Part shown: positions 17,965-26,895 of the stretch, one piece after another
Numbering within the stretch: position 1 is the first letter of the stretch
Layout of the letters: the number at the start of each line of letters is the position of its first letter
NCBI GenBank assembly: GCA_002320285.1
Contig: DCKE01000004.1
Location: 6,407-70,406, forward strand
Origin: Flavobacteriaceae bacterium UBA1682
Lineage (GTDB): Bacteria; Bacteroidota; Bacteroidia; Flavobacteriales; Flavobacteriaceae
Direction: 5' to 3'
Length of the DNA: 64,000 bases
The notes under the pieces: model-generated
What the model saw: only the letters and a program-made list of their open reading frames with translations
Database searches by the model: none
Told to the model about the DNA's origin: nothing
Translations under genes and position numbers: made by a program

Positions 17965-19116
17965 ATGGAATTTAGCACTAATACCTTTACAAAAACATTG
18001 TTATGCTTTTTAATTCCTGTTGCTCTATTTGCTCAAAGCGACACGGATTCTATTGCGACTTTCTCAAGTAACAAGAAGTATCCTCAGTTTCAGTTTAAGG
18101 GACTTTTCCAAGCACGATACTCTACAGGACTCTCGGAAGGTGTTGATCTCAATGGACTACATCATTCAGAAGGTGAGGTTACCCGCAATTCATTTGAGGT
18201 AAAACGAATGCGGGTACAAGTAAAAGCAACGATTGGTGATCGTACTGAAGTTGTTGCCTTGGTTAATTTGGCGGATTTCAAATCGGATCCAAAAAACAAA
18301 GTGTTAGAAAATGCTTATATCAAGTATAGCTTTAGTAAAGCAGTCAGTTTTACACTTGGGCAATTTCGGCCTTGGTTTGGCATTGAGGAGACCTATCCTG
18401 TCGATATTATTCGCTCTTTGGATTTTACAAATCAATATTACGAATTGGGAAAACTAGGATGGACTAGTTTTCAAACAGGAATTTCGATGACGGGAAATTT
18501 CGAACTAGAAGGTCTTCCCGTTTCTTATGCCCTGTCCGTAATGAATGGAAATGGCAGAAATCAAATTATGGATAGCGATAATGGCAAACACTATTCATCG
18601 CGTGTCGTCTTAGGATTATGCGATAAATACAACATCAACCTCGGACTTAATGGCGGTATCGGCGAAGTTAACAAACAACAAGTATATGCCTATGGTATTG
18701 ACATCACTGCCGACTATAAACTGACGGAACGACTGATTTTGGAAACGCAGTTTATAGCCAAGCAAGCGATCAATCACAACGCCTACTTTGCCATTCCGGA
18801 GATCGAACGTATAAACCCTTTGAGTGAATATCAGCTCCAAGGAATCTACGTACTCCCCAATTTGCGCTATGAAATTAAATACAAAAAACTTAGCGCAGTA
18901 GAATTCTCTTGTAGATATGAATATCTAGATACCGACCATAAATTACATTCCAATCCACGACACACTATATTGCCGATGCTGGGCTTGGAATTTTTAAAAG
19001 ATTACGGTGCGAGAATACAATTGGGAATGCAGATCGATATGTATAACAACAATATTCCCAATACCACATTATATAACAACAACTTATTAGTACTACAAGT
19101 ACAAAGCCGTTTATAA
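17965..19116 (+). CDS. OprO/P-like outer-membrane porin
   Basis: This 383-residue protein has a signal peptide (about residues 1-23, ending in LFAQ) and then a beta-barrel of alternating hydrophobic and polar residues. The segment EVKRMRVQVKATIGDRTEVVALVNLADF followed later by LGQFRPWFGIEE is typical of phosphate-selective porin O/P family members. The family name does not imply phosphate here. The succinate dehydrogenase cytochrome gene starts 81 bp downstream in the same direction with no terminator between, so the porin may let C4-dicarboxylates or another respiratory substrate cross the outer membrane. That link is inferred from position only. Confidence 0.82.
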   Translation: MEFSTNTFTKTLLCFLIPVALFAQSDTDSIATFSSNKKYPQFQFKGLFQARYSTGLSEGVDLNGLHHSEGEVTRNSFEVKRMRVQVKATIGDRTEVVALVNLADFKSDPKNKVLENAYIKYSFSKAVSFTLGQFRPWFGIEETYPVDIIRSLDFTNQYYELGKLGWTSFQTGISMTGNFELEGLPVSYALSVMNGNGRNQIMDSDNGKHYSSRVVLGLCDKYNINLGLNGGIGEVNKQQVYAYGIDITADYKLTERLILETQFIAKQAINHNAYFAIPEIERINPLSEYQLQGIYVLPNLRYEIKYKKLSAVEFSCRYEYLDTDHKLHSNPRHTILPMLGLEFLKDYGARIQLGMQIDMYNNNIPNTTLYNNNLLVLQVQSRL

Positions 19117-19197
19117 AAACGCAACACAGCCTATTAATGCGCTTTGCTGCCTATAAATAAAAGTTATCGTCATTATTAATTATCTAAATTAGATTCT

Positions 19198-19851
19198 ATG
19201 CAGACCCTTACTAGAAAAATCATTCTTTGCTTTACAGGTTTATTTCTTTGTTTCTTTTTGGTGATTCACCTTTTGGGAAACCTCCAATTATTCTTGCCTG
19301 CAGAACAAGCACATTTGCAATTTAATGCCTATTCCCATTTTTTATCTGGCAACCCATTGATTAAAGTTGTGTCATATGGTCTTTATGCTTCCATCATTGC
19401 TCATGCGGTGTATGCATTAATAATCACCTTAAAAAATAAAAAAGCTGGCGGAACTTACCAATCCGATCGCCGAGGTAGATCGAGTAAATGGTACAGTCGT
19501 AATATGGGAATACTCGGCACTATACTCTTGATCTTTTTAATCATTCACTTTAAAAATTTCTGGTATGAATACAAGTTCGGAAGTCTTCCTCTAGACGCTA
19601 ATGGCAACCGCGATCTCTATCAGCTCGTTGTCGAACTATATCGGGAATGGTGGTATGTAGTCATTTATGTTCTTTCCATGATTGCATTGGGATACCACTT
19701 GTTACACGGCTTTTTTAGCGCCATTAGAACACTTGGTGTATTTCATCCAAAATACGTAAAAGGGATACGTTATTTCGGAATTATCTATTCGTTGACAATC
19801 AGTCTCGGATTTGCCATCATTCCCATTTATATCTTTTTTAATCAATCATAA
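19198..19851 (+). CDS. sdhC: Succinate dehydrogenase/fumarate reductase cytochrome b558 subunit
   Basis: This 217-residue membrane subunit has five hydrophobic helices, with histidines at helix ends suited to two b-type haems (FLVIHLLGNL near residue 22, a second in YASIIAHAVYAL, others in LLIIHFKNFW-like and YHLLHGFFSAI segments). It is the b558-type single-subunit anchor found in Bacillus and Bacteroidota complexes and passes electrons between the iron-sulfur subunit and menaquinone. The flavoprotein and iron-sulfur genes follow immediately. Confidence 0.92.
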   Translation: MQTLTRKIILCFTGLFLCFFLVIHLLGNLQLFLPAEQAHLQFNAYSHFLSGNPLIKVVSYGLYASIIAHAVYALIITLKNKKAGGTYQSDRRGRSSKWYSRNMGILGTILLIFLIIHFKNFWYEYKFGSLPLDANGNRDLYQLVVELYREWWYVVIYVLSMIALGYHLLHGFFSAIRTLGVFHPKYVKGIRYFGIIYSLTISLGFAIIPIYIFFNQS

Positions 19852-19891
19852 AACAGACTTCTCCAGAAAGTTGTATTTAAAACACAAGCTT

Positions 19892-21808
19892 ATGATCTTA
19901 GATGCCAAAATTCCCACCGGACCTTTAGAAGAAAAGTGGTCAAATTATAAAAAAAATGCGAAACTGGTCAATCCTGCCAATCGAAAGAAACTTGATGTTA
20001 TTGTTATTGGTACTGGACTAGCTGGTAGTTCCATCGCTGCCTCTTTAGGAGAAATGGGCTACCAAGTAAAATCGTTTTGCTTTCAAGACAGTGCTCGACG
20101 AGCACACTCTGTGGCAGCGCAAGGTGGAGTAAATGCCGCAAAAAACTATAAAAACGATGGAGATAGCGTTTACCGCATGTTTGTCGACACCTTAAAAGGA
20201 GGTGATTTTAGATCGCGTGAAGCCAATGTATATCGCATGGCGGAATGTTCACTAAACTTAATCGATCAAGCTGTCGCACAGGGTGTACCGTTTGGTCGCG
20301 AATACGGCGGATATCTCAACAACCGTTCTTTTGGTGGCGTACAGGTCAGCCGAACATTTTATGCCAGAGGACAAACCGGCCAACAACTACTTTTGGGTGC
20401 CTATCAGGCGTTAATGCGCCAAGTCAATAAAAAAACCGTCGAATTACATACCCGTCATGAAATGTTAGACCTGGTCGTTATCGACGGTAAAGCACGTGGT
20501 GTGATTGTACGGGATCTCGATACCGGTAAAATAGAGCGCTACAGCGCACATGCTGTTGTTTTGGCTACAGGAGGTTTTGGAAAAATTTACTACCTATCCA
20601 CACTAGCTATGGGGTGCAACGGTTCTGCTATTTGGAGAGCTCATAAGAAAGGAGCCTTAATGGCCAGCCCGAGCTGGACGCAAATCCACCCAACTTCACT
20701 GCCACAATCTGGCGATTATCAATCAAAACTGACTTTGATGTCGGAATCACTGAGAAACGACGGACGTATATGGGTACCGCTTAAAGAAAATGAAGATCGA
20801 CTTGCCAATGCAATACCGGAAGAAGATCGTGATTATTATTTGGAACGAAGATATCCCGCCTTTGGAAATCTGGCTCCAAGAGACATTTCATCACGAGCTG
20901 CCAAAGAACGCATAGATGCAGGATTTGGCATAGGCGCCTTAAAAAATGCGGTTTATCTCGATTTTTCCAAAGCGATAAAAGAACAAGGAGTCCATAAAAT
21001 AAAAGAGAAATATGGAAATTTATTCGATATGTATCGAAAAATTACCGGAATAGATGCCTATAAAGAGCCGATGATGATTTCACCTGCAGCGCATTTTTCT
21101 ATGGGTGGGCTTTGGGTAGATTATGAATTAATGACTACAATTCCCGGTTTATTTGCTTTAGGTGAAGCCAATTTTGCCGATCACGGCGCCAATCGCCTTG
21201 GAGCCAATTCATTATTGCAAGCTTGTGTAGACGGCTATTTTATCGCTCCATATACGATGGCCAATTATCTATCATCAGAAATTCACACGGGTAAAATCTC
21301 AACGGACCACCCTGCTTTTCAAGAAGCAGAAGAGGCCGTTTCAAAACAACTGGAACATCTTATTCGTTGCAAAGGAGATAAAACCGTGGACTACTATCAC
21401 AAGTCACTTGGCAAAATTCTGTATGATTACTGTGGACTATCTCGAAATGAAACTGGCCTCAAATCAGCGATTGAACAAATTAAACAATTGCGCAACGAAT
21501 TTTATCAAAACGTTCATATACCGGGTGAAGTCGGAACTATGAATAACGAATTGGAAAAAGCCGGTCGTGTTGCTGATTATCTCGAAATTGGCGAACTCAT
21601 GTGCTACGACGCACTAACGCGAAACGAATCATGTGGTGCTCATTTTAGAGAGGAATATCAAACTCCTGACGGTGAAGCCATGCGAAACGATACGGATTAT
21701 CAATTTATCTCTGCTTGGGGTTGGACAGGTACTAGCAAGGAACCGAAACTAATCAAAGAACCCTTGGTTTTTGAATATGTACAACCCATAGTAAGAAGTT
21801 ATAAATAA
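19892..21808 (+). CDS. sdhA: Succinate dehydrogenase/fumarate reductase flavoprotein subunit
   Basis: This 638-residue catalytic subunit oxidises succinate to fumarate or the reverse. The Rossmann FAD motif VIVIGTGLAGSSIAASL is near residues 33-49, the covalent-FAD histidine lies in RRAHSVAAQGGVNAA (about 70-84), and the substrate-loop region contains HPTSLPQSG. The C-terminal helical part ends after SAWGWTGTSKEP. I start at the ATG at 19892 (MILDAKIPTGPLEEKW), the family's usual N-terminus; an upstream TTG at 19811 would overlap sdhC and add 27 unlikely residues. Length and order fit the Bacteroidota enzyme that works with menaquinone. Confidence 0.95.
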   Translation: MILDAKIPTGPLEEKWSNYKKNAKLVNPANRKKLDVIVIGTGLAGSSIAASLGEMGYQVKSFCFQDSARRAHSVAAQGGVNAAKNYKNDGDSVYRMFVDTLKGGDFRSREANVYRMAECSLNLIDQAVAQGVPFGREYGGYLNNRSFGGVQVSRTFYARGQTGQQLLLGAYQALMRQVNKKTVELHTRHEMLDLVVIDGKARGVIVRDLDTGKIERYSAHAVVLATGGFGKIYYLSTLAMGCNGSAIWRAHKKGALMASPSWTQIHPTSLPQSGDYQSKLTLMSESLRNDGRIWVPLKENEDRLANAIPEEDRDYYLERRYPAFGNLAPRDISSRAAKERIDAGFGIGALKNAVYLDFSKAIKEQGVHKIKEKYGNLFDMYRKITGIDAYKEPMMISPAAHFSMGGLWVDYELMTTIPGLFALGEANFADHGANRLGANSLLQACVDGYFIAPYTMANYLSSEIHTGKISTDHPAFQEAEEAVSKQLEHLIRCKGDKTVDYYHKSLGKILYDYCGLSRNETGLKSAIEQIKQLRNEFYQNVHIPGEVGTMNNELEKAGRVADYLEIGELMCYDALTRNESCGAHFREEYQTPDGEAMRNDTDYQFISAWGWTGTSKEPKLIKEPLVFEYVQPIVRSYK

Positions 21809-21860
21809 TAATAAACAGGTTCTGTACTCAAAAAATATTGGACCTCTAAAATATCTAATT

Positions 21861-22607
21861 ATGAAACTAAATTTAAGAATTTGGAGACAAAAAGATCAAA
21901 AATCAGCGGGTAAACTTGTCGATTACCCCTTAGAAGATATCAATCCGCATATGTCATTTTTAGAAATGTTGGATACCTTAAATGAGCAATTGATTCTCTC
22001 TAATGAATCCCCAGTTGAATTTGATCACGACTGTAGGGAGGGGATTTGCGGACAATGCGGTGTTATGATTAATGGTTTGGCACATGGCCCTCTCAAAAAC
22101 ACCACGACCTGTCAATTGCATTTAAGAGCATTTAAAGATGGGGAAACCGTGGTGATTGAACCATTTAGATCTGGTGCCTTTCCGATAAAACGCGATCTTA
22201 AAGTAGACCGAGGTGCTTTTGACCGCATCATTTCTTCGGGTGGATACGTTTCTGTGAATACGGGACAATCCCCAGAAGCGAATAGTATTCCCGTCAATCA
22301 TATCACTGCCGAATCGGCATTTGATTCCGCCGCATGTATCGGATGTGGTGCTTGTGTAGCCACTTGTAAAAATGGTAGCGCAGCATTATTTACAGCTGCA
22401 AAAATCATTCACCTGGTCAAATTACCTCACGGCAAAGAAGAACGCGACCAACGCGTTTTAAACATGGTGTATCAAATGGATCAGGAAGCGTTTGGGCATT
22501 GCTCCAATACAGAAGCCTGCGAAGTAGAATGTCCTCAAGAGATCTCTGTGCTAAATATCGCACAGATGAACTATGAATACAATCGCGCCAAAACTTTAAA
22601 GCACTGA
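21861..22607 (+). CDS. sdhB: Succinate dehydrogenase/fumarate reductase iron-sulfur subunit
   Basis: This 248-residue electron-transfer subunit carries all three cluster motifs. The N-terminal ferredoxin domain has the [2Fe-2S] cysteines in CREGICGQCG and a following TTCQLH (about residues 56-90). The C-terminal domain has CIGCGACVATC (about 157-167) for the [4Fe-4S] cluster and CSNTEACEVECP (about 215-226) contributing to the [3Fe-4S] and [4Fe-4S] sites. It connects SdhA to the cytochrome. It is the last gene of the porin-sdhCAB run and is followed by a strong terminator. Confidence 0.95.
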   Translation: MKLNLRIWRQKDQKSAGKLVDYPLEDINPHMSFLEMLDTLNEQLILSNESPVEFDHDCREGICGQCGVMINGLAHGPLKNTTTCQLHLRAFKDGETVVIEPFRSGAFPIKRDLKVDRGAFDRIISSGGYVSVNTGQSPEANSIPVNHITAESAFDSAACIGCGACVATCKNGSAALFTAAKIIHLVKLPHGKEERDQRVLNMVYQMDQEAFGHCSNTEACEVECPQEISVLNIAQMNYEYNRAKTLKH

Positions 22608-22651
22608 ATTAAATTTTAGCTCATTCTAATAAGATACGAATATAAATTGAT

Positions 22652-22688
22652 AAAACAAAATGGACGACTTACATCGTCCATTTTGTTT
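22652..22688 (+). terminator. Intrinsic terminator after sdhB
   Basis: The stem aaacaaaatggacga / tcgtccattttgttt with a 6-nt loop closes the porin-sdhCAB operon, 44 bp after the sdhB stop. Confidence 0.88.
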
Positions 22689-22793
22689 ATCTACTCCCAT
22701 CGTCACAACAAGGCCAATTTGTAGAACTGCCTATAATCATAATTTATGAAAAAAGCTTTAGTATTTATCGTGATTATATTGCTATTTAATCTT

Positions 22794-22801
22794 TATTTTT
22801 G
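22794..22801 (+). promoter_or_regulatory. Possible -7 element of the PEGA lipoprotein gene
   Basis: TATTTTTG matches TAnnTTTG and ends 42 bp before the ATG; no -33 TTG is seen at normal spacing. Confidence 0.35.
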
Positions 22802-22843
22802 ACGAAATTTTGATTTTATCACCCTAATTAAACTTTTCATTTT

Positions 22844-23308
22844 ATGAACAAAACTACGTTAACATGTATTTTAGCAATTACGCTGCTTAGCAGTAGTTGT
22901 GCTACTATAGTTTCAGGCTCAAAACAAAAAGTGACTTTCATCAGCAGTCCCACAGCCGCATCCATATTTATCAATGACATTGAAGTAGGACAAACTCCTT
23001 TGAAAACCAAGTTGAAAAGAAAACAGGATCATCATATAGCCATTAAAATGGAAGGTTATCAAACTTTTGAAACCAAACTGACTAAAAAATTTAACGCCTG
23101 GTATATCGGAAATGTGATGCTAGGAGGATTTATTGGTTTTATCATTGATCCCATTACTGGTGCTATGTATACTTTGAGCCCGAAATTGATAGACGCTCAA
23201 TTAGTTAATGGAACTCAAGTGAGCGCTAACGATCAAAATATTTCCATCAGTATTGCCTTAGAAGTCGATCCAACTTGGCAAAAAGTCGGACAACTCGTAA
23301 AATTATAA
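22844..23308 (+). CDS. PEGA-domain lipoprotein
   Basis: This 154-residue protein has a lipoprotein signal (residues 1-19, lipobox SSSC with the next residues ATIVSGSKQ) and one PEGA-type beta unit (about 30-75: AASIFINDIEVGQTPLKTKL, with the usual G-x-TP turn). A hydrophobic, Gly-rich stretch (about 88-110: MLGGFIGFIIDPITGAMY) follows, a feature of small Bacteroidota surface or periplasmic lipoproteins. PEGA units are thought to bind surface carbohydrate or cell-wall material. It stands alone, and no function can be assigned. Confidence 0.8.
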   Translation: MNKTTLTCILAITLLSSSCATIVSGSKQKVTFISSPTAASIFINDIEVGQTPLKTKLKRKQDHHIAIKMEGYQTFETKLTKKFNAWYIGNVMLGGFIGFIIDPITGAMYTLSPKLIDAQLVNGTQVSANDQNISISIALEVDPTWQKVGQLVKL

Positions 23309-23513
23309 AAGTATTTAACGGTTTTGATTATCTCCTTTATAAAAACTTATGCAGTTATTTTACAAAGTAATAACCAAAGCCGTTATACTAAAATCATATC
23401 TATTTAAATCAGTTAATTATATATTTTTTTCTATTTTTACGCTCACCACGACCACATGGTATAAATCTGTGGGCAGCACATTAAAATAATCATATTCTTT
23501 TTAATTTATTTGT

Positions 23514-24143
23514 ATGGACAAAGCTTGGTTAGATCGATGGAATGACAGATATCGTTCTGAAGAATTTGCATACGGAACACAACCCAATGTTTTTCTAAAA
23601 GAGCAATTAGCTAAAATCGCTTGCGGTAAAATATTATTTGCTGCAGAGGGTGAAGGTCGTAATGCTGTCTTCGCCGCATCACTAGGCTGGTCGGTATCTG
23701 CATTTGATATCAGTAAAGAAGGTCAGAGAAAGGCCTTATTGCTCGCTCAACAAGCTAAGATTGAAATTTCTTATGAAATTGGAGCCTTGGAGCAATTGAA
23801 TTATCAATCCGAACAATTTGATGTTATTGCACTAATCTATGCTCATTTCCCCGCGTCAATCAAATCGACTTACCACAAAAAACTTATTCCTTTATTAAAA
23901 CCAGGTGGATTAATAATTTTTGAAGCCTTTAGTAAAGACCACCTTCAATACAACTCCGCAAACCCTAAAGTTGGCGGCCCTAAGGACATTGACGATCTAT
24001 TTTCTATAGAGGAGTTAACATCGGATTTCAGTAATTTTGAAATCTTACAATTAGAGCAAACGGAAATTGAATTAAACGAAGGACATTTTCATAACGGAAC
24101 CGGTTCAGTCATAAGGTTTATAGGACGTAAAAAAGCTGCGTAA
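23514..24143 (+). CDS. Class I SAM-dependent methyltransferase
   Basis: This 209-residue enzyme has the SAM-binding glycine motif as LFAAEGEGRNAVFAASLG (about residues 42-59), an acidic end of strand 2 in VSAFDIS (about 63-69) and the post-II region FDVIALIYAHFP. The AEGEGRNA variant is typical of the TehB/thiopurine-methyltransferase-like group that modifies small toxic compounds such as tellurite or thiols. The substrate cannot be read from the sequence. It is convergent with the MBL-rhodanese gene. Confidence 0.88.
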   Translation: MDKAWLDRWNDRYRSEEFAYGTQPNVFLKEQLAKIACGKILFAAEGEGRNAVFAASLGWSVSAFDISKEGQRKALLLAQQAKIEISYEIGALEQLNYQSEQFDVIALIYAHFPASIKSTYHKKLIPLLKPGGLIIFEAFSKDHLQYNSANPKVGGPKDIDDLFSIEELTSDFSNFEILQLEQTEIELNEGHFHNGTGSVIRFIGRKKAA

Positions 24144-24226
24144 AACAAACGAGCAGTTTACATCCAATCGACGAGCGACAAACTAGAATTAAATCTTTCT
24201 ATAAACGAAATCAAATGTTTTTTTAA

Positions 24227-25645
24227 TTATAATAATGTGGTTGGACAAACATAGGTCGTTTTCTCCAACTGAGTACGTTTTTTAATTTCGTTATATCCAC
24301 CAATCACATCAGCAACTCTGATAAAACCATTCTTCTTTAAAATAGAAGCTGCAATCATGCTTCGGTATCCTCCAGCACAGTAAATTATATATGCGGTCTC
24401 GTCCGACAATTCTCCTAAATGTTGCTCCAAAACATTTAAAGGAATACTGGTGGAAGCCAATAAATGCTCTGAATCGTATTCACTTTTTTTCCGCACATCT
24501 ATTACAACCGTATCGCTATACAATACGGTTTCATCGAAAACCGATGCTCGGATACGCTCAATTTTATTACTTTTTAATCCCGCTTCCTTCCAGGCTTGAA
24601 ATCCATTTTTTAAATATCCGATCGTGTGATCAAAACCAACTCTAGACAGTCGAATCATCGATTCTTCTTCCTTACCCGGTTCGGTGACTAACACGATTTT
24701 CTGATTAATATCACCAATGGTCTCCCCCACCCAAACAGCAAACCCGCCATTCAAACCAATATTGATACTGTTTGGAATATGTGCTTTTGCAAAATCAGCA
24801 GCATCACGAGTATCCAAAATCAAAATTTCTGGTTGCTCGGTTAATTTTATAAATTCAAAAACGGTCAAGGGTTTTTTAGCTTTACTTAAAACGGTATCTA
24901 ATGAGTCATACCCCTTAATATTCATCAATACATTCTTTGGAAAATACTGAGGTGGTGGAGTCAATCCTGTCAAAAGCTCTTGCACAAATTCACTTTCGGT
25001 CATATCCGACCGCAAAGCGTAATTGGTCTGTTTTTGATTCCCCAAAGTATCGGTAGTTTCCTTACTCATATTCTTTCCACAAGCACTACCAGCACCATGA
25101 TTAGGATAGACCATAATATGATCCGGTAACGGCATAATTTTATCGCGTAATGAATGAAATAATTTACGAGCTAGCAAGTCCTCTGTCAAACTGGAATTTA
25201 CATACTGTACTAAATCTGGCCTTCCAACATCTCCTATAAATAAAGTATCTCCTGTAATAATCGCATGTTCCTGCCCTGCTTCATCCCAAATAAGATAGGT
25301 ACTGCTCTCCATCGTATGACCTGGGGTATGCAAAACTTGAATCTTTACTTTTCCCAAACTAAAAATCTGATTGTCCTCAGCGATTACAGCTTGATAATTT
25401 GGTTTAGCTGTAGGTCCAAAGACGATCTGCGCACCAGTTTTTTGCATTAAATCCAAATGTCCGCTGACAAAATCGGCATGGAAATGAGTTTCAAACACAT
25501 ATTTAACTCGGGCATGATCACTTTGAGCGCGATCCAAATACGGCTGTATGTCTCGTAAAGGATCAAAAATAGCTACTTCTCCATCACTTTCTAAATAATA
25601 AGCTGCATGAGCGATACAGCCGGTATAAATTTGTTCAATCTTCAT
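24227..25645 (-). CDS. MBL-fold hydrolase with two rhodanese domains (persulfide dioxygenase-like)
   Basis: This 472-residue protein combines a metallo-beta-lactamase-fold domain (about residues 1-250; metal motif THFHADFVSGH near 57-67, further histidines in HTPGHTMESS and YPNHGAGSACGK) with two rhodanese domains. The first (about 275-365) lacks the catalytic cysteine and is probably structural; the second (about 375-460) has it in YCAGGYRS. The layout matches bacterial persulfide dioxygenase/rhodanese fusions that oxidise glutathione- or protein-bound sulfane sulfur. I start at the ATG at 25645 (MKIEQIYTG); a longer frame from 25732 adds 29 Lys/Tyr-rich residues unlike the family. Confidence 0.88.
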   Translation of the reverse strand: MKIEQIYTGCIAHAAYYLESDGEVAIFDPLRDIQPYLDRAQSDHARVKYVFETHFHADFVSGHLDLMQKTGAQIVFGPTAKPNYQAVIAEDNQIFSLGKVKIQVLHTPGHTMESSTYLIWDEAGQEHAIITGDTLFIGDVGRPDLVQYVNSSLTEDLLARKLFHSLRDKIMPLPDHIMVYPNHGAGSACGKNMSKETTDTLGNQKQTNYALRSDMTESEFVQELLTGLTPPPQYFPKNVLMNIKGYDSLDTVLSKAKKPLTVFEFIKLTEQPEILILDTRDAADFAKAHIPNSINIGLNGGFAVWVGETIGDINQKIVLVTEPGKEEESMIRLSRVGFDHTIGYLKNGFQAWKEAGLKSNKIERIRASVFDETVLYSDTVVIDVRKKSEYDSEHLLASTSIPLNVLEQHLGELSDETAYIIYCAGGYRSMIAASILKKNGFIRVADVIGGYNEIKKRTQLEKTTYVCPTTLL

Positions 25646-25876
25646 TCCTATAATTATTTGGTAAACATTCTTTTTCTTCTGCTTTCCAAAAACAGATTTT
25701 GGATAGTATAAAAATATCACATGATCAAACAAGTAAAAATGATATTCATCATAAAACGATTAAAATGGCAAGTCACTCCGAAAGGAACATATTTTTTCAA
25801 ACAATGACAAACAGATTCAGAATTTCCAATGCCATCAAAAGGCTTTTTTAATACCTTTACCACTTAATGTCCTCCC

Positions 25877-26803
25877 ATGAGTCATGAACTAGAAACTTTA
25901 GTAGATTTTTATCGAGATCGTTCGTTTATTCCGTTTCCTATTAGCACGCAAAACATAGAAAATGGACAGTCTCATTTCAATATAAATACGCGAAAACACT
26001 GTTCTTTTGCTGCACCTTATAATCGTAGAGACTTTTATAAAATCACCCTAATTAAAGGAGTTGGTGAAGTTTTTTATGCCGGCAATACCCTGTTAATTGA
26101 TCGACCTGCCCTACTGCTTCCATGTCCAGATGTCCCCTATACCTGGACGTCGATTTCTGACGAACAGGACGGCTATTATTGTTTGTTCAACGCCGCATTT
26201 TTTAACGATCATCACTCATTTGACGTATTTAAAAAATCACCTCTTTTTAAACCCTTAACCCATCCCGTGGTTTTCTTGGATCCCGCTACTTTATATTTGA
26301 TTGAATCTTATTTTGAACAAATGCTCCAAATGGCCCATTCCGAATACCTTTATAAATACGATGTCATTCGCAATTTGCTTTGTTTGATTATGCATCAGTT
26401 GATCTGTGGTAGTCCCATTCAAGTGGATTTACAAAACCAAAGTGCACCGTCGAGATTATTACACTTATTTGAAGATTTATTAGATCAGCAATTTCCCTTA
26501 GACTCTCCAGCATACCCGTTACGAATGAAAACACCTGCCGATTTTGCGGCAGCATTAAATGTACATGTTAATCATTTGAATTTTACAATTAAAACCGCTA
26601 CGGGCAAAACCACTTTTACCATCTTAAAAAACCGCATTATTGAAGAGGCCAAAACCCTTTTAATCAACACTCCTTGGGATGTATCTCAAGTTGGATACAC
26701 ACTAGGCTATGAACATCCTTCTCACTTTAACAGCTTCTTTAAAAAGAGTGTGGGAATCACCCCTTTGCAATTCAAGCAAAAACAACTTTTAGCTAAAAAG
26801 TAA
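25877..26803 (+). CDS. AraC-family transcriptional regulator
   Basis: This 308-residue regulator has an N-terminal sensing half (about residues 30-190, with FYKITLIKGVGEVFYAGNTLL) and a C-terminal AraC HTH pair (about 215-300: DFAAALNVHVNHLNFTIK and VSQVGYTLGYEHPSHFNSFF). A Bcr/CflA-type exporter gene starts 93 bp downstream with its own -7 element, so the exporter is the likely target. The N-terminal half is an AraC type that often senses small aromatic or drug-like compounds, but the ligand is not known. Confidence 0.87.
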   Translation: MSHELETLVDFYRDRSFIPFPISTQNIENGQSHFNINTRKHCSFAAPYNRRDFYKITLIKGVGEVFYAGNTLLIDRPALLLPCPDVPYTWTSISDEQDGYYCLFNAAFFNDHHSFDVFKKSPLFKPLTHPVVFLDPATLYLIESYFEQMLQMAHSEYLYKYDVIRNLLCLIMHQLICGSPIQVDLQNQSAPSRLLHLFEDLLDQQFPLDSPAYPLRMKTPADFAAALNVHVNHLNFTIKTATGKTTFTILKNRIIEEAKTLLINTPWDVSQVGYTLGYEHPSHFNSFFKKSVGITPLQFKQKQLLAKK

Positions 26804-26863
26804 AATATTTGATTTATTACAAAATCAATTTGATTTCCTAAATCCAAACCAATCGACAAAACC

Positions 26864-26871
26864 TAATTTTG
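26864..26871 (+). promoter_or_regulatory. -7 element of the MFS exporter gene
   Basis: TAATTTTG matches TAnnTTTG. It overlaps an in-frame TTG at 26869, which supports starting the exporter at the downstream ATG at 26896. Confidence 0.45.
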
Positions 26872-26895
26872 TCCGATCACAATAACTGTTTTACT

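Noticed and set aside
17965..19116. Phosphate porin role for the OprO/P-like protein
   Set aside because: The family name is historical; no phosphate genes are nearby and the neighbours are succinate dehydrogenase genes.
19811..19891. Longer N-terminus for the succinate dehydrogenase flavoprotein
   Set aside because: The extension overlaps sdhC, begins with TTG and is unlike the conserved start at 19892.
22746..22802. An 18-residue hydrophobic micro-ORF (MKKALVFIVIILLFNLYF)
   Set aside because: Its end overlaps the -7-like element of the next gene, and AT-rich DNA gives such frames by chance.
25646..25732. Longer start for the MBL-rhodanese protein
   Set aside because: 29 Lys/Tyr-rich residues precede the family's normal MKIEQIYTG start.
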